Of a DNA stretch of 64,000 bases, positions 27,889 through 36,967 are shown one piece after another; positions within the stretch are counted from its first letter, which is position 1, and each line of letters opens with the position of its first letter. The DNA comes from Limnovirga soli (GTDB taxonomy: Bacteria > Bacteroidota > Bacteroidia > Chitinophagales > Chitinophagaceae). Both the position numbers and the translations under genes were made by a program. The stretch is taken from positions 62,001 to 126,000 of the forward strand of contig NZ_WHPF01000008.1 of the NCBI RefSeq assembly GCF_013106755.1. The letters are read 5' to 3'. The notes under the pieces were generated by a model. It did not search any database and was not told the origin of the DNA. It saw nothing but the letters and a program-made list of their open reading frames with translations.

Positions 27889-28024
27889 GTTCTGTTCATA
27901 ACCCGGCAAAGGAACCCCCATTGCGTAATTTGAGTGCTTCTTCAGCGGGTACATGCAATATTTTCATCATACTAAATGCTGGCAGCAGGCTAACCCTTAC
28001 CTTTGCCCAAACATTTGTTAGTTT

Positions 28025-29380
28025 ATGTGGTTAAATAATATTCTGGAAACAATTGGCAATACCCCGTTAATAAAACTCAATAAGGTTGCCAAAGAGCTGC
28101 CTTGCACAGTACTGGCTAAAGTAGATTATTTCAACCCCGGAAATTCTATTAAAGACCGCATGGCTTTAAAAATGGTAGAAGTGGCCGAGCAGGAAGGCCG
28201 TTTAAAACCCGGCGGCACTATTATTGAAGGCACCAGTGGTAATACCGGTATGGGGCTTGCATTGGCTGCATGTGTAAAAGGCTATAAATGTATTTTTGTA
28301 ACCACAGATAAACAAAGCAAAGAAAAGGCCGATATTTTAAAAGCCGTTGGCGCCGAAGTAATAGTGTGCCCCACCAATGTACTACCTGAAGACCCACGCA
28401 GTTATTATAGTGTAGCCAAACGACTGGGTAAAGAAGTGCCCAATTCTGTGTACATGAATCAGTATGATAACCTCGCCAACCGCCAGGCACATTACGAAAG
28501 TACCGGACCGGAGATATGGCAGCAAACAGAAGGCAAAATAACACACCTGGTGTGTACTGCAGGTACCGGCGGTACTATTACGGGTACAGCCATGTATTTA
28601 AAAGAGCAAAACCCCAATATAAAAATTTGGGCCATAGATGTATATGGTTCATTATTAACCAAATACTACCGCACCGGCGAAATTGATATGAACCAGGTGC
28701 ACCCATATATCAGCGAAGGTTTTGGAGAAGATTTTGTTCCCCAGAATTACGATATGAGTGTGATAGATTATTTTGAACAGGTTACCGATAAAGACGGTGC
28801 CATTATGGCCCGCCGACTGGCAAAAGAAGAAGGCCTGTTTTGTGGCTACAGTGCCGGAAGTTGTTTACAGGGCCTTATGCAATTAAAAGCCAGCCTTACC
28901 CCCAACGATCTGGTAGTTTGTATACTGCACGATCATGGCAGCCGTTATGTAGGTAAAATTTATAACGATCAATGGATGATGGAAAGGGGCTTTCTCGAAG
29001 TAAAAACCTTTAAAGACATTGTTAGTGGCCGTATAGGTAAAAAGCTAATTACCGTAGAACCTGCCCATACAGTAGCACATGCGGTTGAGTTAATGAAAAA
29101 ATACGATATTGAGCAAATTCCTGTAATGCTAAATGGTAATATGGTTGGCGCTTTAAGCGAGGGTGGGCTTTTTCAAAAAATATTCAGTAATCCCGAAATT
29201 AAAAATGCACTGGTAGAAACAGTGATGGAGCATCCTTACCCCATTGTAGATTTTGAAACACCTGTTGAAAGACTTGGCAGTTTAATTAACAAAGAAAATG
29301 GTGCCGTTTTAGCAAAAGATGAAACCGGTCATTTTCATATTGTTACCAAATACGATGTTATCCAAAGCCTGGCCAAATAA
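28025..29380 (+). CDS. PLP-dependent cysteine/cystathionine synthase with CBS domains
   Basis: A 451-residue fold-type II PLP enzyme. The lysine that binds PLP is Lys43 in NPGNSIKDR; SGNTG (71-75) binds substrate and GTGGTITG the phosphate. The first 320 residues match cystathionine beta-synthase/cysteine synthase. Two C-terminal CBS domains (about 335-451, with IPVMLNGNMVGALSE) follow, as in CBS-type regulatory tails. It makes cystathionine from serine and homocysteine or cysteine from O-acetylserine; sequence alone cannot decide. It stands alone and ends at a strong terminator. Confidence 0.9.
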   Translation: MWLNNILETIGNTPLIKLNKVAKELPCTVLAKVDYFNPGNSIKDRMALKMVEVAEQEGRLKPGGTIIEGTSGNTGMGLALAACVKGYKCIFVTTDKQSKEKADILKAVGAEVIVCPTNVLPEDPRSYYSVAKRLGKEVPNSVYMNQYDNLANRQAHYESTGPEIWQQTEGKITHLVCTAGTGGTITGTAMYLKEQNPNIKIWAIDVYGSLLTKYYRTGEIDMNQVHPYISEGFGEDFVPQNYDMSVIDYFEQVTDKDGAIMARRLAKEEGLFCGYSAGSCLQGLMQLKASLTPNDLVVCILHDHGSRYVGKIYNDQWMMERGFLEVKTFKDIVSGRIGKKLITVEPAHTVAHAVELMKKYDIEQIPVMLNGNMVGALSEGGLFQKIFSNPEIKNALVETVMEHPYPIVDFETPVERLGSLINKENGAVLAKDETGHFHIVTKYDVIQSLAK

Positions 29381-29402
29381 AGTGCCATCCTATTAATATT
29401 TC

Positions 29403-29429
29403 AAACCTCCTGTTGCAGGAGGTTTTTTT
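29403..29429 (+). terminator. Terminator of the CBS-domain gene
   Basis: Stem AAACCTCCTG against CAGGAGGTTT with a 3-nt loop, followed by a T run; it begins 22 bp past the stop. Confidence 0.92.
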
Positions 29430-29463
29430 ATGAGCCAGGCAACAGATTTTTAATTGGGCTTTA

Positions 29464-29489
29464 CTTGCGTCGCACACTGCAGGGTTCGG
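29464..29489 (+). repeat. Dispersed intergenic repeat, core type A short variant
   Basis: CTTGCGTCGCACACTGCAGG then GTTCGG and TTTTTATGGCAGC. The middle CTTGTAC is missing, which shows the variant form also found at 51973. Confidence 0.85.
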
Positions 29490-29529
29490 TTTTTATGGCA
29501 GCAAATACATAGGCATTGATTATAATAAC

Positions 29530-30552
29530 CTAATACTGTAGTCTGGCAATTACGCCATTGGCACCGGCCAGAAAAACGGCATTTCCATTTTTTGCTTTTT
29601 GGCAAACATGGAAACTATGTCCTGATATTAACTGCCAATTTTTGCCACCATCAGCGGATATGTCAACCCCACTGGTACCGCAACTAATCAGCTGTTTATT
29701 ATTGATGTAGGCCACACAGCTCCTGTAACCATGTGGTCCTGTTTCCGGTACGGTAAAAACAGGTTGCTTGTTCAGTTGTACCAAAATACAATTCTGTTCT
29801 GCGTTTTTATCATCGGCAAAATCGCCACCGACTACAATAGCATTTTTGCCATCTGGTGCTAGGGCTATAGAGTTGGCGCCGGTGCTTTCTTTATTGCTTA
29901 ATAAATTAAGATTATAAAAAGCATCTTTATAAATTAACCGGGAAGTTTTACCTCCTGTAGTATAAATAAATGGGTTGTTTTTATTATTGGTAGCAACCAC
30001 ATTGGTGCCGCTTGATGCAAAAAAGGCTTCGCCATCTTTTAATTGCATGCCGGGATCTACCATATGCAGACTTATCCATGAGTTACCATAATCAACAGTA
30101 AAAGCTTTAAATAGGTTATTGTTTATGGGATCGCCAATTACAACGCCATAACCTTTGTTATTAAAATCCATGGCATCAAGAAACATGCCTTTTGTAGTAT
30201 CTTCAAATACCTTTTTCCAGGTTTGTCCGCCATCTTTTGTACGTAAAATAATGGCTGGTTCTGCTACCGCAATTATTACTGCGTTGTTGCTGTCAAAAGC
30301 TGCAATATCCCTGAAATCCCTTTGCTCATAACCTTTTACTGTATACCACTCAAAGTTGGTGCCGCCATTGGTTGATTTGGCAACACTGCCTTTACTGCCA
30401 CTTACCCAAATGGTATTATTATCCACCACACTTAAACCACGAATAGAAATTGCGTGGGTGGAATCAAGTATTTGTATGGTATACTGTTGCGCATGGCTAT
30501 TTACCGAAAAAAGGCTAAAGGCTATTAAAAATAAAAGTGTAATACGGCGCAT
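29530..30552 (-). CDS. Secreted beta-propeller protein, YCF48/BNR-like
   Basis: A 340-residue protein with a signal peptide ending SHAQQ (residue 22). Repeated blocks such as NGGTNFEWY, KDGGQTWKKVF and ADGGKNWQLI match BNR/Asp-box and photosystem-assembly-factor-like propellers; about six blades can be counted. In Bacteroidota such proteins are periplasmic or surface proteins, often without known function, and some are sialidase-like in fold only. It has a closing segment HVCQKAKNGNAVFLAGANG. It is not followed by partner genes. Confidence 0.82.
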   Translation of the reverse strand: MRRITLLFLIAFSLFSVNSHAQQYTIQILDSTHAISIRGLSVVDNNTIWVSGSKGSVAKSTNGGTNFEWYTVKGYEQRDFRDIAAFDSNNAVIIAVAEPAIILRTKDGGQTWKKVFEDTTKGMFLDAMDFNNKGYGVVIGDPINNNLFKAFTVDYGNSWISLHMVDPGMQLKDGEAFFASSGTNVVATNNKNNPFIYTTGGKTSRLIYKDAFYNLNLLSNKESTGANSIALAPDGKNAIVVGGDFADDKNAEQNCILVQLNKQPVFTVPETGPHGYRSCVAYINNKQLISCGTSGVDISADGGKNWQLISGHSFHVCQKAKNGNAVFLAGANGVIARLQY

Positions 30553-30640
30553 AAAAATGATTTGTGCTATGAAAGTAATTAAACCTTTTGAAGCTCACCC
30601 AATTTTGTAAGGGATGTTGCTGGCTGCGATACTTGTTGCA

Positions 30641-30660
30641 GTACAAGTGTGGGACGCAAG
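30641..30660 (-). repeat. Dispersed intergenic repeat, core type A variant
   Basis: GTACAAGTGTGGGACGCAAG, with one base change in the CGCAC block. It sits in the 433-bp gap upstream of the propeller gene. Besides it and the palindrome at 30754, this gap shows no feature I can support. Confidence 0.85.
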
Positions 30661-30753
30661 TAAAGTTGAATAGCCAACTTGAGCTGGGTTAATACATATA
30701 CTTATCCAAAGTTTAAAAAGAGTTGGTTCACCACATTCATCCCAATTAAAGTA

Positions 30754-30769
30754 AACTGATTAATCAGTT
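30754..30769. promoter_or_regulatory. Perfect 16-bp palindrome, possible operator
   Basis: AACTGATTAATCAGTT is its own reverse complement, of the size bound by TetR- or MarR-type dimers. It lies about 200 bp upstream of the propeller gene and about 215 bp after the stop of the ATP-grasp gene. No matching regulator gene is beside it. Confidence 0.35.
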
Positions 30770-30985
30770 GATTTGCCGGTGCCTGTTTTTATTTCAATAA
30801 GTGCATTGCAGGAATTCTATAAAAAACGAACTATTACAAGTTGGGGTGTTGGAAATACTCTATTTCGCTTTCGCTGAGTTTTGTGATTGTTTAAATGCTA
30901 AGTTTTGGTTTCACAAAAAGCCAAAGGATAACATTTTGAAGTTGCAAATAATTGAGTGCTTGGCAAAGGCTATGATTTGAATAAT

Positions 30986-32065
30986 TTACAGGGTTTGGTT
31001 TGAGTTATTATTACTGGTTTTTTTCAGGTGTTCGGTATCGCTTTTAAGCATTTGCAATCCTTCTTTTAATGTCATATAGGGAACGCCAAATGTTTTGTGA
31101 TTGATAATACTGATGCGTTGCATTATTTTCCAATGTCTGATGATTTCTTTCCAGGCAAAGAAAACAGAATGTGCAGGATCGTATATATGTGTGGGCTCGC
31201 TTCCGGAACCATTGAGCTCGATAATAGAAAGGTTTTTACCTTGTTTTAATTCTTCCCAGGAATTAAATTTTATGTCCATTCTGCCAAAATAAAACCCTGG
31301 AATTTGTGTACAAATATCATCAATTGCCTTTGTAAGTGCCTCATCAATTTTATTACTGGCATCAATAAATTTTGATCCTCTTGCGTGATTGCCGAATGGT
31401 ACCAGCACTTCTGTAATGCCTGCCGGCATTACTTCATACATACGTTTGCCATATATTTTATGCAGGGCCGGAATTTGCAGAATAAACCTTTTTTCCTGCT
31501 GTAATAATTGCAGCATGGTATTTTTACCATTGCCGGTAATAGATAAAAATTCTTTAGCCACAATTCCCGAAATATGCCCCTTTGCCTCATTAGGATAACG
31601 GTAATAGAATATGCCTGCTTCGTTTTTCCAATGTACCATTTCCTGTAGCAGATAATCTTCCTGCACTATATTCAAATATTCCATCAGCTCGGCTTCTGTG
31701 TTTATTTTAGCTACCATGCGGCCGCGGCCACCAATATCCGGCTTGGCAATAAATGGATATTCAATGCCTGCTTGTTGTATTTGGCTTAAAGCCTCTGATA
31801 GTTTAGCTGCTTTGGGCAAATACACAGTACGAGGGTAAAACTGATTTGGGATAATGTCGTATATCTCTTTTTTTGATTCCATTAAAAATCCACCATTAAG
31901 TATACCGGGATTGGCCGCATTAACAAAAAATATAGCCCTTGGTTTTAGTCCAAGCCAAATAAAATACAAATAAATGGGGCTGTATACTGCATTGAATGAC
32001 CAATATTCCCAGTGTGTAATTTTTATAACCGATGGATGATATGCTATACGTTTAAAAAAGTTCAA
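30986..32065 (-). CDS. ATP-grasp protein (D-alanine-D-alanine ligase-like)
   Basis: A 359-residue protein. The ATP-grasp core spans about residues 95-320: YPFIAKPDIGGRGRMV, then the metal site in FYFGRMDIKFNSW and IIELNGSGSEPTHIYDP. The N-terminus has WEYWSFNAVYSPIYLYFIWL, which may touch the membrane. No ATG fits the family start; the best start is TTG at 32065, 57 bp after the stop of the FAD gene. It is the last gene of the polyketide cluster, but it could belong to a separate function such as ligation to an amino acid. Substrate unknown. Confidence 0.78.
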   Translation of the reverse strand: MNFFKRIAYHPSVIKITHWEYWSFNAVYSPIYLYFIWLGLKPRAIFFVNAANPGILNGGFLMESKKEIYDIIPNQFYPRTVYLPKAAKLSEALSQIQQAGIEYPFIAKPDIGGRGRMVAKINTEAELMEYLNIVQEDYLLQEMVHWKNEAGIFYYRYPNEAKGHISGIVAKEFLSITGNGKNTMLQLLQQEKRFILQIPALHKIYGKRMYEVMPAGITEVLVPFGNHARGSKFIDASNKIDEALTKAIDDICTQIPGFYFGRMDIKFNSWEELKQGKNLSIIELNGSGSEPTHIYDPAHSVFFAWKEIIRHWKIMQRISIINHKTFGVPYMTLKEGLQMLKSDTEHLKKTSNNNSNQTL

Positions 32066-32122
32066 AATGAATATTTTATCAATTAAAATAAGTTTGTGGA
32101 TTGTTGTTTTAAACCAACCAAA

Positions 32123-33262
32123 TTAGTAGGTATTCCCATGTGTAGCACTAATAATTTTACTTGCCAGCCAGGGCATTTTGTGCATGGCCGATAAAAAAAT
32201 CGCGGTGCTGGTATTGTTGCCAAATAAGCGTTGCACATTTCGCCCAATCCATAACCGCCTGCTAAATTGTTGCTGCCAGTTGGCAGTATAGTTGTTTTCC
32301 ATATGTTGCAGTGTAATTGCACCCTTCAGGTAATTGTTTATTTGTTCAAAAGCCAGTTTCCCCGCATGCATGGCCATGCTCATACCGTTACCACATAGTG
32401 GGGTAATAGAACCAGCCGCATCGCCAATCATAAGCACATGATTTTCTACCTGTTGCTTTTTGGCAAAACTTATTTGCGATATTGCCAGCGGTTCATTATA
32501 TAGCATGGTTGCATTGGTAAAAATTGTTTTTAATGCAGGGTTTTGCCATAACAATTGTTCTTCCATCTGTTGTATAGAATTGTTATGTTGTTTTAAATTA
32601 TCAGCTGTTGTTAAATAGCAAAGACAGCAGGTATCGTTTTCAATATTTGAAATACCACAGTAGCCGTTTTTAAAATTGTGCAAGGCAATTGTATTTGAGG
32701 GAAAAGCATACTTTATATGATATTTTACACCCACATAATTATTTAACTTATCAGGTTTTTGGGTGGTAAAATTTCTTTTCCATTTAACATCTAAATTACT
32801 GCGTTTGCCAAATGCCCCGGCGGCCACCTTACTGGTAAATATGCCTGCAGTGGTTTGTAGGGTAAAGAAATTATTATAGGTAATATCTGTCACTTTTGTA
32901 TTGGTGCATATTTCAACACCTTTATTAATTGCTATTTGGTACAAAGCATTATCTAGCGTATATCGGCTAATGCCAAAACCACCAAGCGGCAATGTAAACG
33001 AATAGATATGCCCGCCTACATCAGTTAATTGTAATGCATTAATATGGGGTACCTGATACTGTTGTAAATCAACGCCACAGCGCTCCAGAAACTGATAGCT
33101 TTCCATGCTAATGTATTCGCCACAAACCTTATGAAAAGGGTATTGCTCTTTTTCAAATAGTATTACGCTGTAACCCGCATCAGCACATTGTATGGCAAGT
33201 GTAAGGCCTGCCAGGCCACCACCGGTTATGGCTACATCGTATACATTGTTTGCGTTAGGCAT
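32123..33262 (-). CDS. FAD-dependent oxidoreductase (geranylgeranyl reductase-like)
   Basis: A 379-residue flavoprotein. The N-terminal dinucleotide fold reads AITGGGLAGLTLAIQCADAG (residues 11-30). It is followed by KVCGEYIS, typical of the geranylgeranyl reductase/squalene-epoxidase-like group, and MIGDAAGSITPLCGNGMSMA near residue 280. It could hydroxylate an aromatic ring or reduce an isoprenoid chain. It lies downstream of the methyltransferase gene in the polyketide cluster; in Streptomyces griseus the flavoprotein SrsC plays a matching hydroxylase role. That parallel is an inference. Confidence 0.85.
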   Translation of the reverse strand: MPNANNVYDVAITGGGLAGLTLAIQCADAGYSVILFEKEQYPFHKVCGEYISMESYQFLERCGVDLQQYQVPHINALQLTDVGGHIYSFTLPLGGFGISRYTLDNALYQIAINKGVEICTNTKVTDITYNNFFTLQTTAGIFTSKVAAGAFGKRSNLDVKWKRNFTTQKPDKLNNYVGVKYHIKYAFPSNTIALHNFKNGYCGISNIENDTCCLCYLTTADNLKQHNNSIQQMEEQLLWQNPALKTIFTNATMLYNEPLAISQISFAKKQQVENHVLMIGDAAGSITPLCGNGMSMAMHAGKLAFEQINNYLKGAITLQHMENNYTANWQQQFSRRLWIGRNVQRLFGNNTSTAIFLSAMHKMPWLASKIISATHGNTY

Positions 33263-33342
33263 TGTACAAATATCTATATAAAATTTTCAAAAAGGCAATA
33301 GCTGTTGTATGTACCGGACTTTTGTAATGTATGTTGGCTGCC

Positions 33343-33477
33343 GTTGCGTCGCACTCTTGTACTTTAGCACCATATGCAGCTAATAAATACAGTATTATTT
33401 AGACAATTAGTAAAGTGCTTACGCCATACAATTTTATTGCCCCCATAATAGAGGAACCCTGAACCGAGCGTGGCAAG
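33343..33477. repeat. Inverted pair, type A and type B repeats
   Basis: A plus-oriented A core at 33343-33362 (GTTGCGTCGCACTCTTGTAC) followed by ATGCAGC, then a minus-oriented B core at 33453-33477. It fills the 288-bp gap within the polyketide cluster and may separate the FAD gene from the core operon. Confidence 0.88.
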
Positions 33478-33550
33478 CGCCGATGCCATAATAATCTGTT
33501 GTTGGTAACATAATATTTTTTATTGCTGATACGGCCATTGTAGAAATTCC

Positions 33551-34249
33551 TTACAAGGTTTTTTTACAAATGGCTAAATATCTGAAAGCCCATTTCCAGA
33601 AAATTTGGTAAGTGGTTATATCTGCTGATTGGAATATGGCAATTAATTCATTTTTATGAAAGCCCCTGGCAACACTTAATGGTGCATCGTTCTTAACAAG
33701 GTAGGATGATGAAAATAAACGTGTAAGCCATTTGATGGCAATATAGGCAATGCTGTTACGTTGTAAATCGTTAATAAAAAAACCCGTTTTGCAATTATTA
33801 TACATCCATTGGAATTGGCTACTGAGGCTTTCTTCAGAAAAATGATGACAAAACAAACTTGAGAAAATAATATCTGGTTGCACTGCAAAATTTACCGCCG
33901 CATAATCGCTTGCAATCCATTCTGTATTGGCTGATAAAGCTTTGTTCTGTCGGGCAAAATCGATGCATTCCTGTTTTATATCAATGCCAATACAATGTAT
34001 TTCAATATTATTTTTTTTACACCAGTTTGAAATTGCTGCCAGATTATCGCCACCACCACAACCAATTTCGCAAACTGTGATTTTGGTGTTTGCTGTAATA
34101 AGTTGCTGTAAACCTTTAATAGTAATTTGATGACCACCGAGCCAGGTATTAATAAAATTAAGTTCCTGCATATTCCTTTGGATATCCTGAAATGGAATAT
34201 CATCGTTGTCTAACAACTCTTTGGTATATGATCTTTGTTGCAGTTTCAT
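33551..34249 (-). CDS. SAM-dependent methyltransferase of the polyketide cluster
   Basis: A 232-residue class I methyltransferase. The SAM motif I is VCEIGCGGGDN (residues 59-69). A typical post-motif IIFSSLFCHHFSEESL follows, and the tail has the FRYLAI strand. It overlaps the polyketide synthase stop codon by 4 bp, a sign of translational coupling. Likely role: methylation of the phenolic product. In S. griseus the unrelated SrsB does this step, so the comparison is of logic and not of homology. Confidence 0.88.
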   Translation of the reverse strand: MKLQQRSYTKELLDNDDIPFQDIQRNMQELNFINTWLGGHQITIKGLQQLITANTKITVCEIGCGGGDNLAAISNWCKKNNIEIHCIGIDIKQECIDFARQNKALSANTEWIASDYAAVNFAVQPDIIFSSLFCHHFSEESLSSQFQWMYNNCKTGFFINDLQRNSIAYIAIKWLTRLFSSSYLVKNDAPLSVARGFHKNELIAIFQSADITTYQIFWKWAFRYLAICKKTL

Positions 34250-35328
34250 GATTTTTCAGCATGAAAAGTTTCCATGGTTAAACCTGGCCCGAATGCCACC
34301 CCAAAAATGGTAGAGTTCACTTTCATGTCAAGCATCATTTCTTTTAATACAAATAAAATAGTAGGAGACGACATATTACCGTATTGCGACAATATTTTTC
34401 GGGAACAATCAAGATCAGTTGGATGCAATGCCAGCTTTTGTTCAATTACCTGTAAAATTTTTTTGCCACCCGGATGTATGCACCAATGCGTAACAGTATC
34501 TTTTTCTATTTGATAATGTTGAAGTGAAGCATTTACCAGGCTTTCAATATCTTCTTCAATTAGTTGAGGAATGTAGCCGCTTAAGCGCATTTGAAAGCCC
34601 TGGCTGCTTAGTTCCCAGCTCATATCGTTTTTACCTTTAAATGCAACCTGAGAATAAAATCCTTTCAGGCTTATTGAGGCAGCAGAAGATATATTGTTGG
34701 AGACCAGAACAGCTGCACAGCCATCGGCAAAAAGCATACTGCTGGCAGCATTATCCAGTGTGTATTTTTTTTGAAAATGTAAGGTACATAACTCCGTATC
34801 CACAATAATTACATTGGCGTTTGGTGTGGTATTGCAGATCATTTTCGCCAGCTTTAATGCATGTATAGCGGCATAGCAGCCCATAAAATTTATGGAGGTG
34901 CGAAAGATGTTTGGTGATAATTCCATAGTCTCAGTAATCTGTAAATCAAGTCCGGGTGCACTCATTCCGGTACAGCTTACGGTAATCAAATGTGTAATAC
35001 TTGACGGCTGTATAAACCCATTAATACAATTGTTGATGGCTTTAATGGAAAGTGCCAGTGCTTCTTTGCTAAAAATGTCCATCCTTTGTTCCAGTAATGG
35101 AAAATCTTCCTCATGGTTTTGTGGCAAAAATGTCCATTCAGTTTTGGGTAAGCTGTAATCAGGCACCACCGAATAGCGGGTTTTAATACCACTATGTTTA
35201 TACAGGAAATTTAGTTTTCTGTGTTCGGTACTGTCGAGCTCGTACATCTGAGACATTAACAGGATGATATCATCTTGTTGATGGCAGAAAGCGGGTAAGG
35301 CAGTTCCTATAGATATAATGTCAGCCAA
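34246..35328 (-). CDS. Type III polyketide synthase (chalcone/stilbene synthase family)
   Basis: A 360-residue homodimeric ketosynthase. The catalytic triad is visible: Cys151 in FMGCYAAIHAL, His285 in CIHPGGKK and Asn318 in YGNMSSPT. GFGPGLTMETF-like AFGPGLTMETF closes the protein. Bacterial members extend a fatty acyl or other starter with malonyl-CoA to make alkylresorcinols or pyrones. The start is a TTG at 35328: a stop codon lies five codons further upstream in frame and no ATG fits, and this start overlaps the ubiA stop by 8 bp. Coupled to ubiA and the methyltransferase, it forms the core of the cluster. Confidence 0.93.
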   Translation of the reverse strand: MADIISIGTALPAFCHQQDDIILLMSQMYELDSTEHRKLNFLYKHSGIKTRYSVVPDYSLPKTEWTFLPQNHEEDFPLLEQRMDIFSKEALALSIKAINNCINGFIQPSSITHLITVSCTGMSAPGLDLQITETMELSPNIFRTSINFMGCYAAIHALKLAKMICNTTPNANVIIVDTELCTLHFQKKYTLDNAASSMLFADGCAAVLVSNNISSAASISLKGFYSQVAFKGKNDMSWELSSQGFQMRLSGYIPQLIEEDIESLVNASLQHYQIEKDTVTHWCIHPGGKKILQVIEQKLALHPTDLDCSRKILSQYGNMSSPTILFVLKEMMLDMKVNSTIFGVAFGPGLTMETFHAEKS

Positions 35329-36232
35329 AATAGTGTAGTAGTATTAGTGTTATAAAAGCAAGATTTGTACAGGTACTAGCCAACATGTTCATCCGCATCG
35401 TATTGGAGAAATTGGCCAGCGACTCGTTTTTCCAAACCTGTAAAAACCATCGCAAAAAATATACGATAACCGGTATAAAGAAGATTTGTAATACAAAAAA
35501 GGATTGTATTTTGTTTTGTTCGCTGAAATAAACAAATAGCAAGGCAAAAGCAATAGCATACATAGTAGCACAAAAAATAAAAGTGCCTCTTTTACCCAAT
35601 AAAATGCTCATGGTTTTTACACCATCATTTTTATCCGAATCGTGCTGATAAATCTGGGTAATAGGGTAGAAGCCTCCTATTAAGAAGGCTGCAGCTAATA
35701 ATCCTATAACCGGAATATTGTCCAAACTATTATTGTTGGCAGCGTAATATACCATGGCAAAAATAAGTGTACCCTGATTTAATATTACTGTAATATATCC
35801 CGCCACCGGAAAGCGTTTTAACCTTACTCCCCTGTAACTATATAATCTTGAACATATAATGTAAAAAAGATAAGCCATTGCAAACTGCCAGGATATAAAT
35901 AAGCTTAATAGGGTGCCCAAAATATCTAATATAAGTGTGGTATAAAAAAGCTGTTTTGTGGGTTGCAAAGGATTTTTAATACCTCCAATGCTTTCTGTAT
36001 CCCTGTCCATATAACTATTATAACCATTACTTGCCGGGTAAAGCAAAGCATGAATTAGTACAAATGCAAGTATGGTTTGCGGCCAGTTAATGGGTTCTAC
36101 AAAACTGAGGGCAAAACAAAATACCGGCATTAAAAAATATGAAAAGGGAAAACGAAGTAATTGTATGGTAGATTTTTGTAGCAATATGTTGTCTAAGATG
36201 TTTATTATAAACTTGAAATATTCCGTTAACAA
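35321..36232 (-). CDS. UbiA-family prenyltransferase
   Basis: A 303-residue integral membrane protein with about eight or nine helices. The Asp-rich motifs are NGYNSYMDRDTE (residues 69-80) and QHDSDKNDG (196-204), which bind Mg-prenyl diphosphate. Members attach prenyl groups to aromatic rings. It leads the operon ubiA - polyketide synthase - methyltransferase, so prenylation of the polyketide product is the likely role. The start is uncertain: both candidates are TTG, at 36232 and at 36184; the second gives a family-like LLQKSTIQLLRFPFS. A terminator-like hairpin abuts the first. Confidence 0.88.
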   Translation of the reverse strand: MLTEYFKFIINILDNILLQKSTIQLLRFPFSYFLMPVFCFALSFVEPINWPQTILAFVLIHALLYPASNGYNSYMDRDTESIGGIKNPLQPTKQLFYTTLILDILGTLLSLFISWQFAMAYLFYIICSRLYSYRGVRLKRFPVAGYITVILNQGTLIFAMVYYAANNNSLDNIPVIGLLAAAFLIGGFYPITQIYQHDSDKNDGVKTMSILLGKRGTFIFCATMYAIAFALLFVYFSEQNKIQSFFVLQIFFIPVIVYFLRWFLQVWKNESLANFSNTMRMNMLASTCTNLAFITLILLHYFG

Positions 36233-36261
36233 AATAGGAGTGCAGATAACACTCCTATTTT
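36231..36261 (-). terminator. Terminator between msrA and ubiA
   Basis: A perfect 12-bp stem (AAAATAGGAGTG against CACTCCTATTTT) with a 7-nt loop, 20 bp after the msrA stop and followed by T-rich sequence on the minus strand. It should separate msrA from the polyketide operon. Confidence 0.85.
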
Positions 36262-36280
36262 GTTTGGCAAAAACGAAACA

Positions 36281-36967
36281 CTATTCAGTTTCTGCTTTTT
36301 TAAGTTTGTCTTTAAAAACTTTTTCAAACTTTTCGATTTTAGGCACAATCACATACCGGCAATACATTTGATTTGAATTGTTATTAAAGTAATTCTGGTG
36401 ATACCCTTCAGCACTGAAAAATGGTTTTGCAGGCTCAATTGTAGTAACAATCGGGTCTTTAAAAGCACCGCTAGAATCTAGTTCTGCTTTATACAATTCC
36501 GCAAGTTCTTTCTGACTTTCCGAATGGTAAAACACTACGCTTCTGTATTGTGGGCCCACATCATTTCCCTGCCTGTTTAAAGTGGTAGGATCATGTGTTT
36601 TCCAGAATATTTTTAACAACTCATCAACGCTAACAATAGTAGAGTCGTAAATTATTTGGCAGCATTCCGCATGCCCTGTAGTGCCTGTGCAAACCTCTTC
36701 ATAGGTAGGATTAACAACTGTTCCTCCCATATACCCACTTGTTACCTTGCTTACCCCTTTAACCCGTTGAAAAATTGCCTCTGTGCACCAGAAGCAACCT
36801 GTTGCAAATGTAATTGTATCATAGTGCGCATTTGGCGCTGTTCTTTCTTCTGTTATATCCATAGATTGACTTTTATGCTCTGCGCAAGAGGTTAATGATA
36901 GTACGCTTAATAAAGTTCCTGCTACCCAGTGTATCATTGTTCCTATATTTTTAAATTCAAGTTTCAT
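36281..36967 (-). CDS. msrA: Peptide methionine sulfoxide reductase A, lipoprotein form
   Basis: A 228-residue MsrA that reduces methionine S-sulfoxide. The active site is TGCFWCTEAIF, followed by GYMGG and NPTYEEVCTGTTGHAECCQ; the CC in place of the usual VV is noticeable. A signal with LSVLSLTSC suggests export and lipid anchoring, so it likely repairs envelope proteins. The ATG at 36967 is used; the open frame begins earlier with TTG, and an ATG at 36937 is another option. No msrB is adjacent. Confidence 0.93.
   Translation of the reverse strand: MKLEFKNIGTMIHWVAGTLLSVLSLTSCAEHKSQSMDITEERTAPNAHYDTITFATGCFWCTEAIFQRVKGVSKVTSGYMGGTVVNPTYEEVCTGTTGHAECCQIIYDSTIVSVDELLKIFWKTHDPTTLNRQGNDVGPQYRSVVFYHSESQKELAELYKAELDSSGAFKDPIVTTIEPAKPFFSAEGYHQNYFNNNSNQMYCRYVIVPKIEKFEKVFKDKLKKAETE

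Noticed and set aside
30790-30980. Possible decayed gene in the gap after the propeller gene
   Set aside because: Short open stretches on the plus strand with coding-like codons, but a stop breaks the frame and no family is recognisable.
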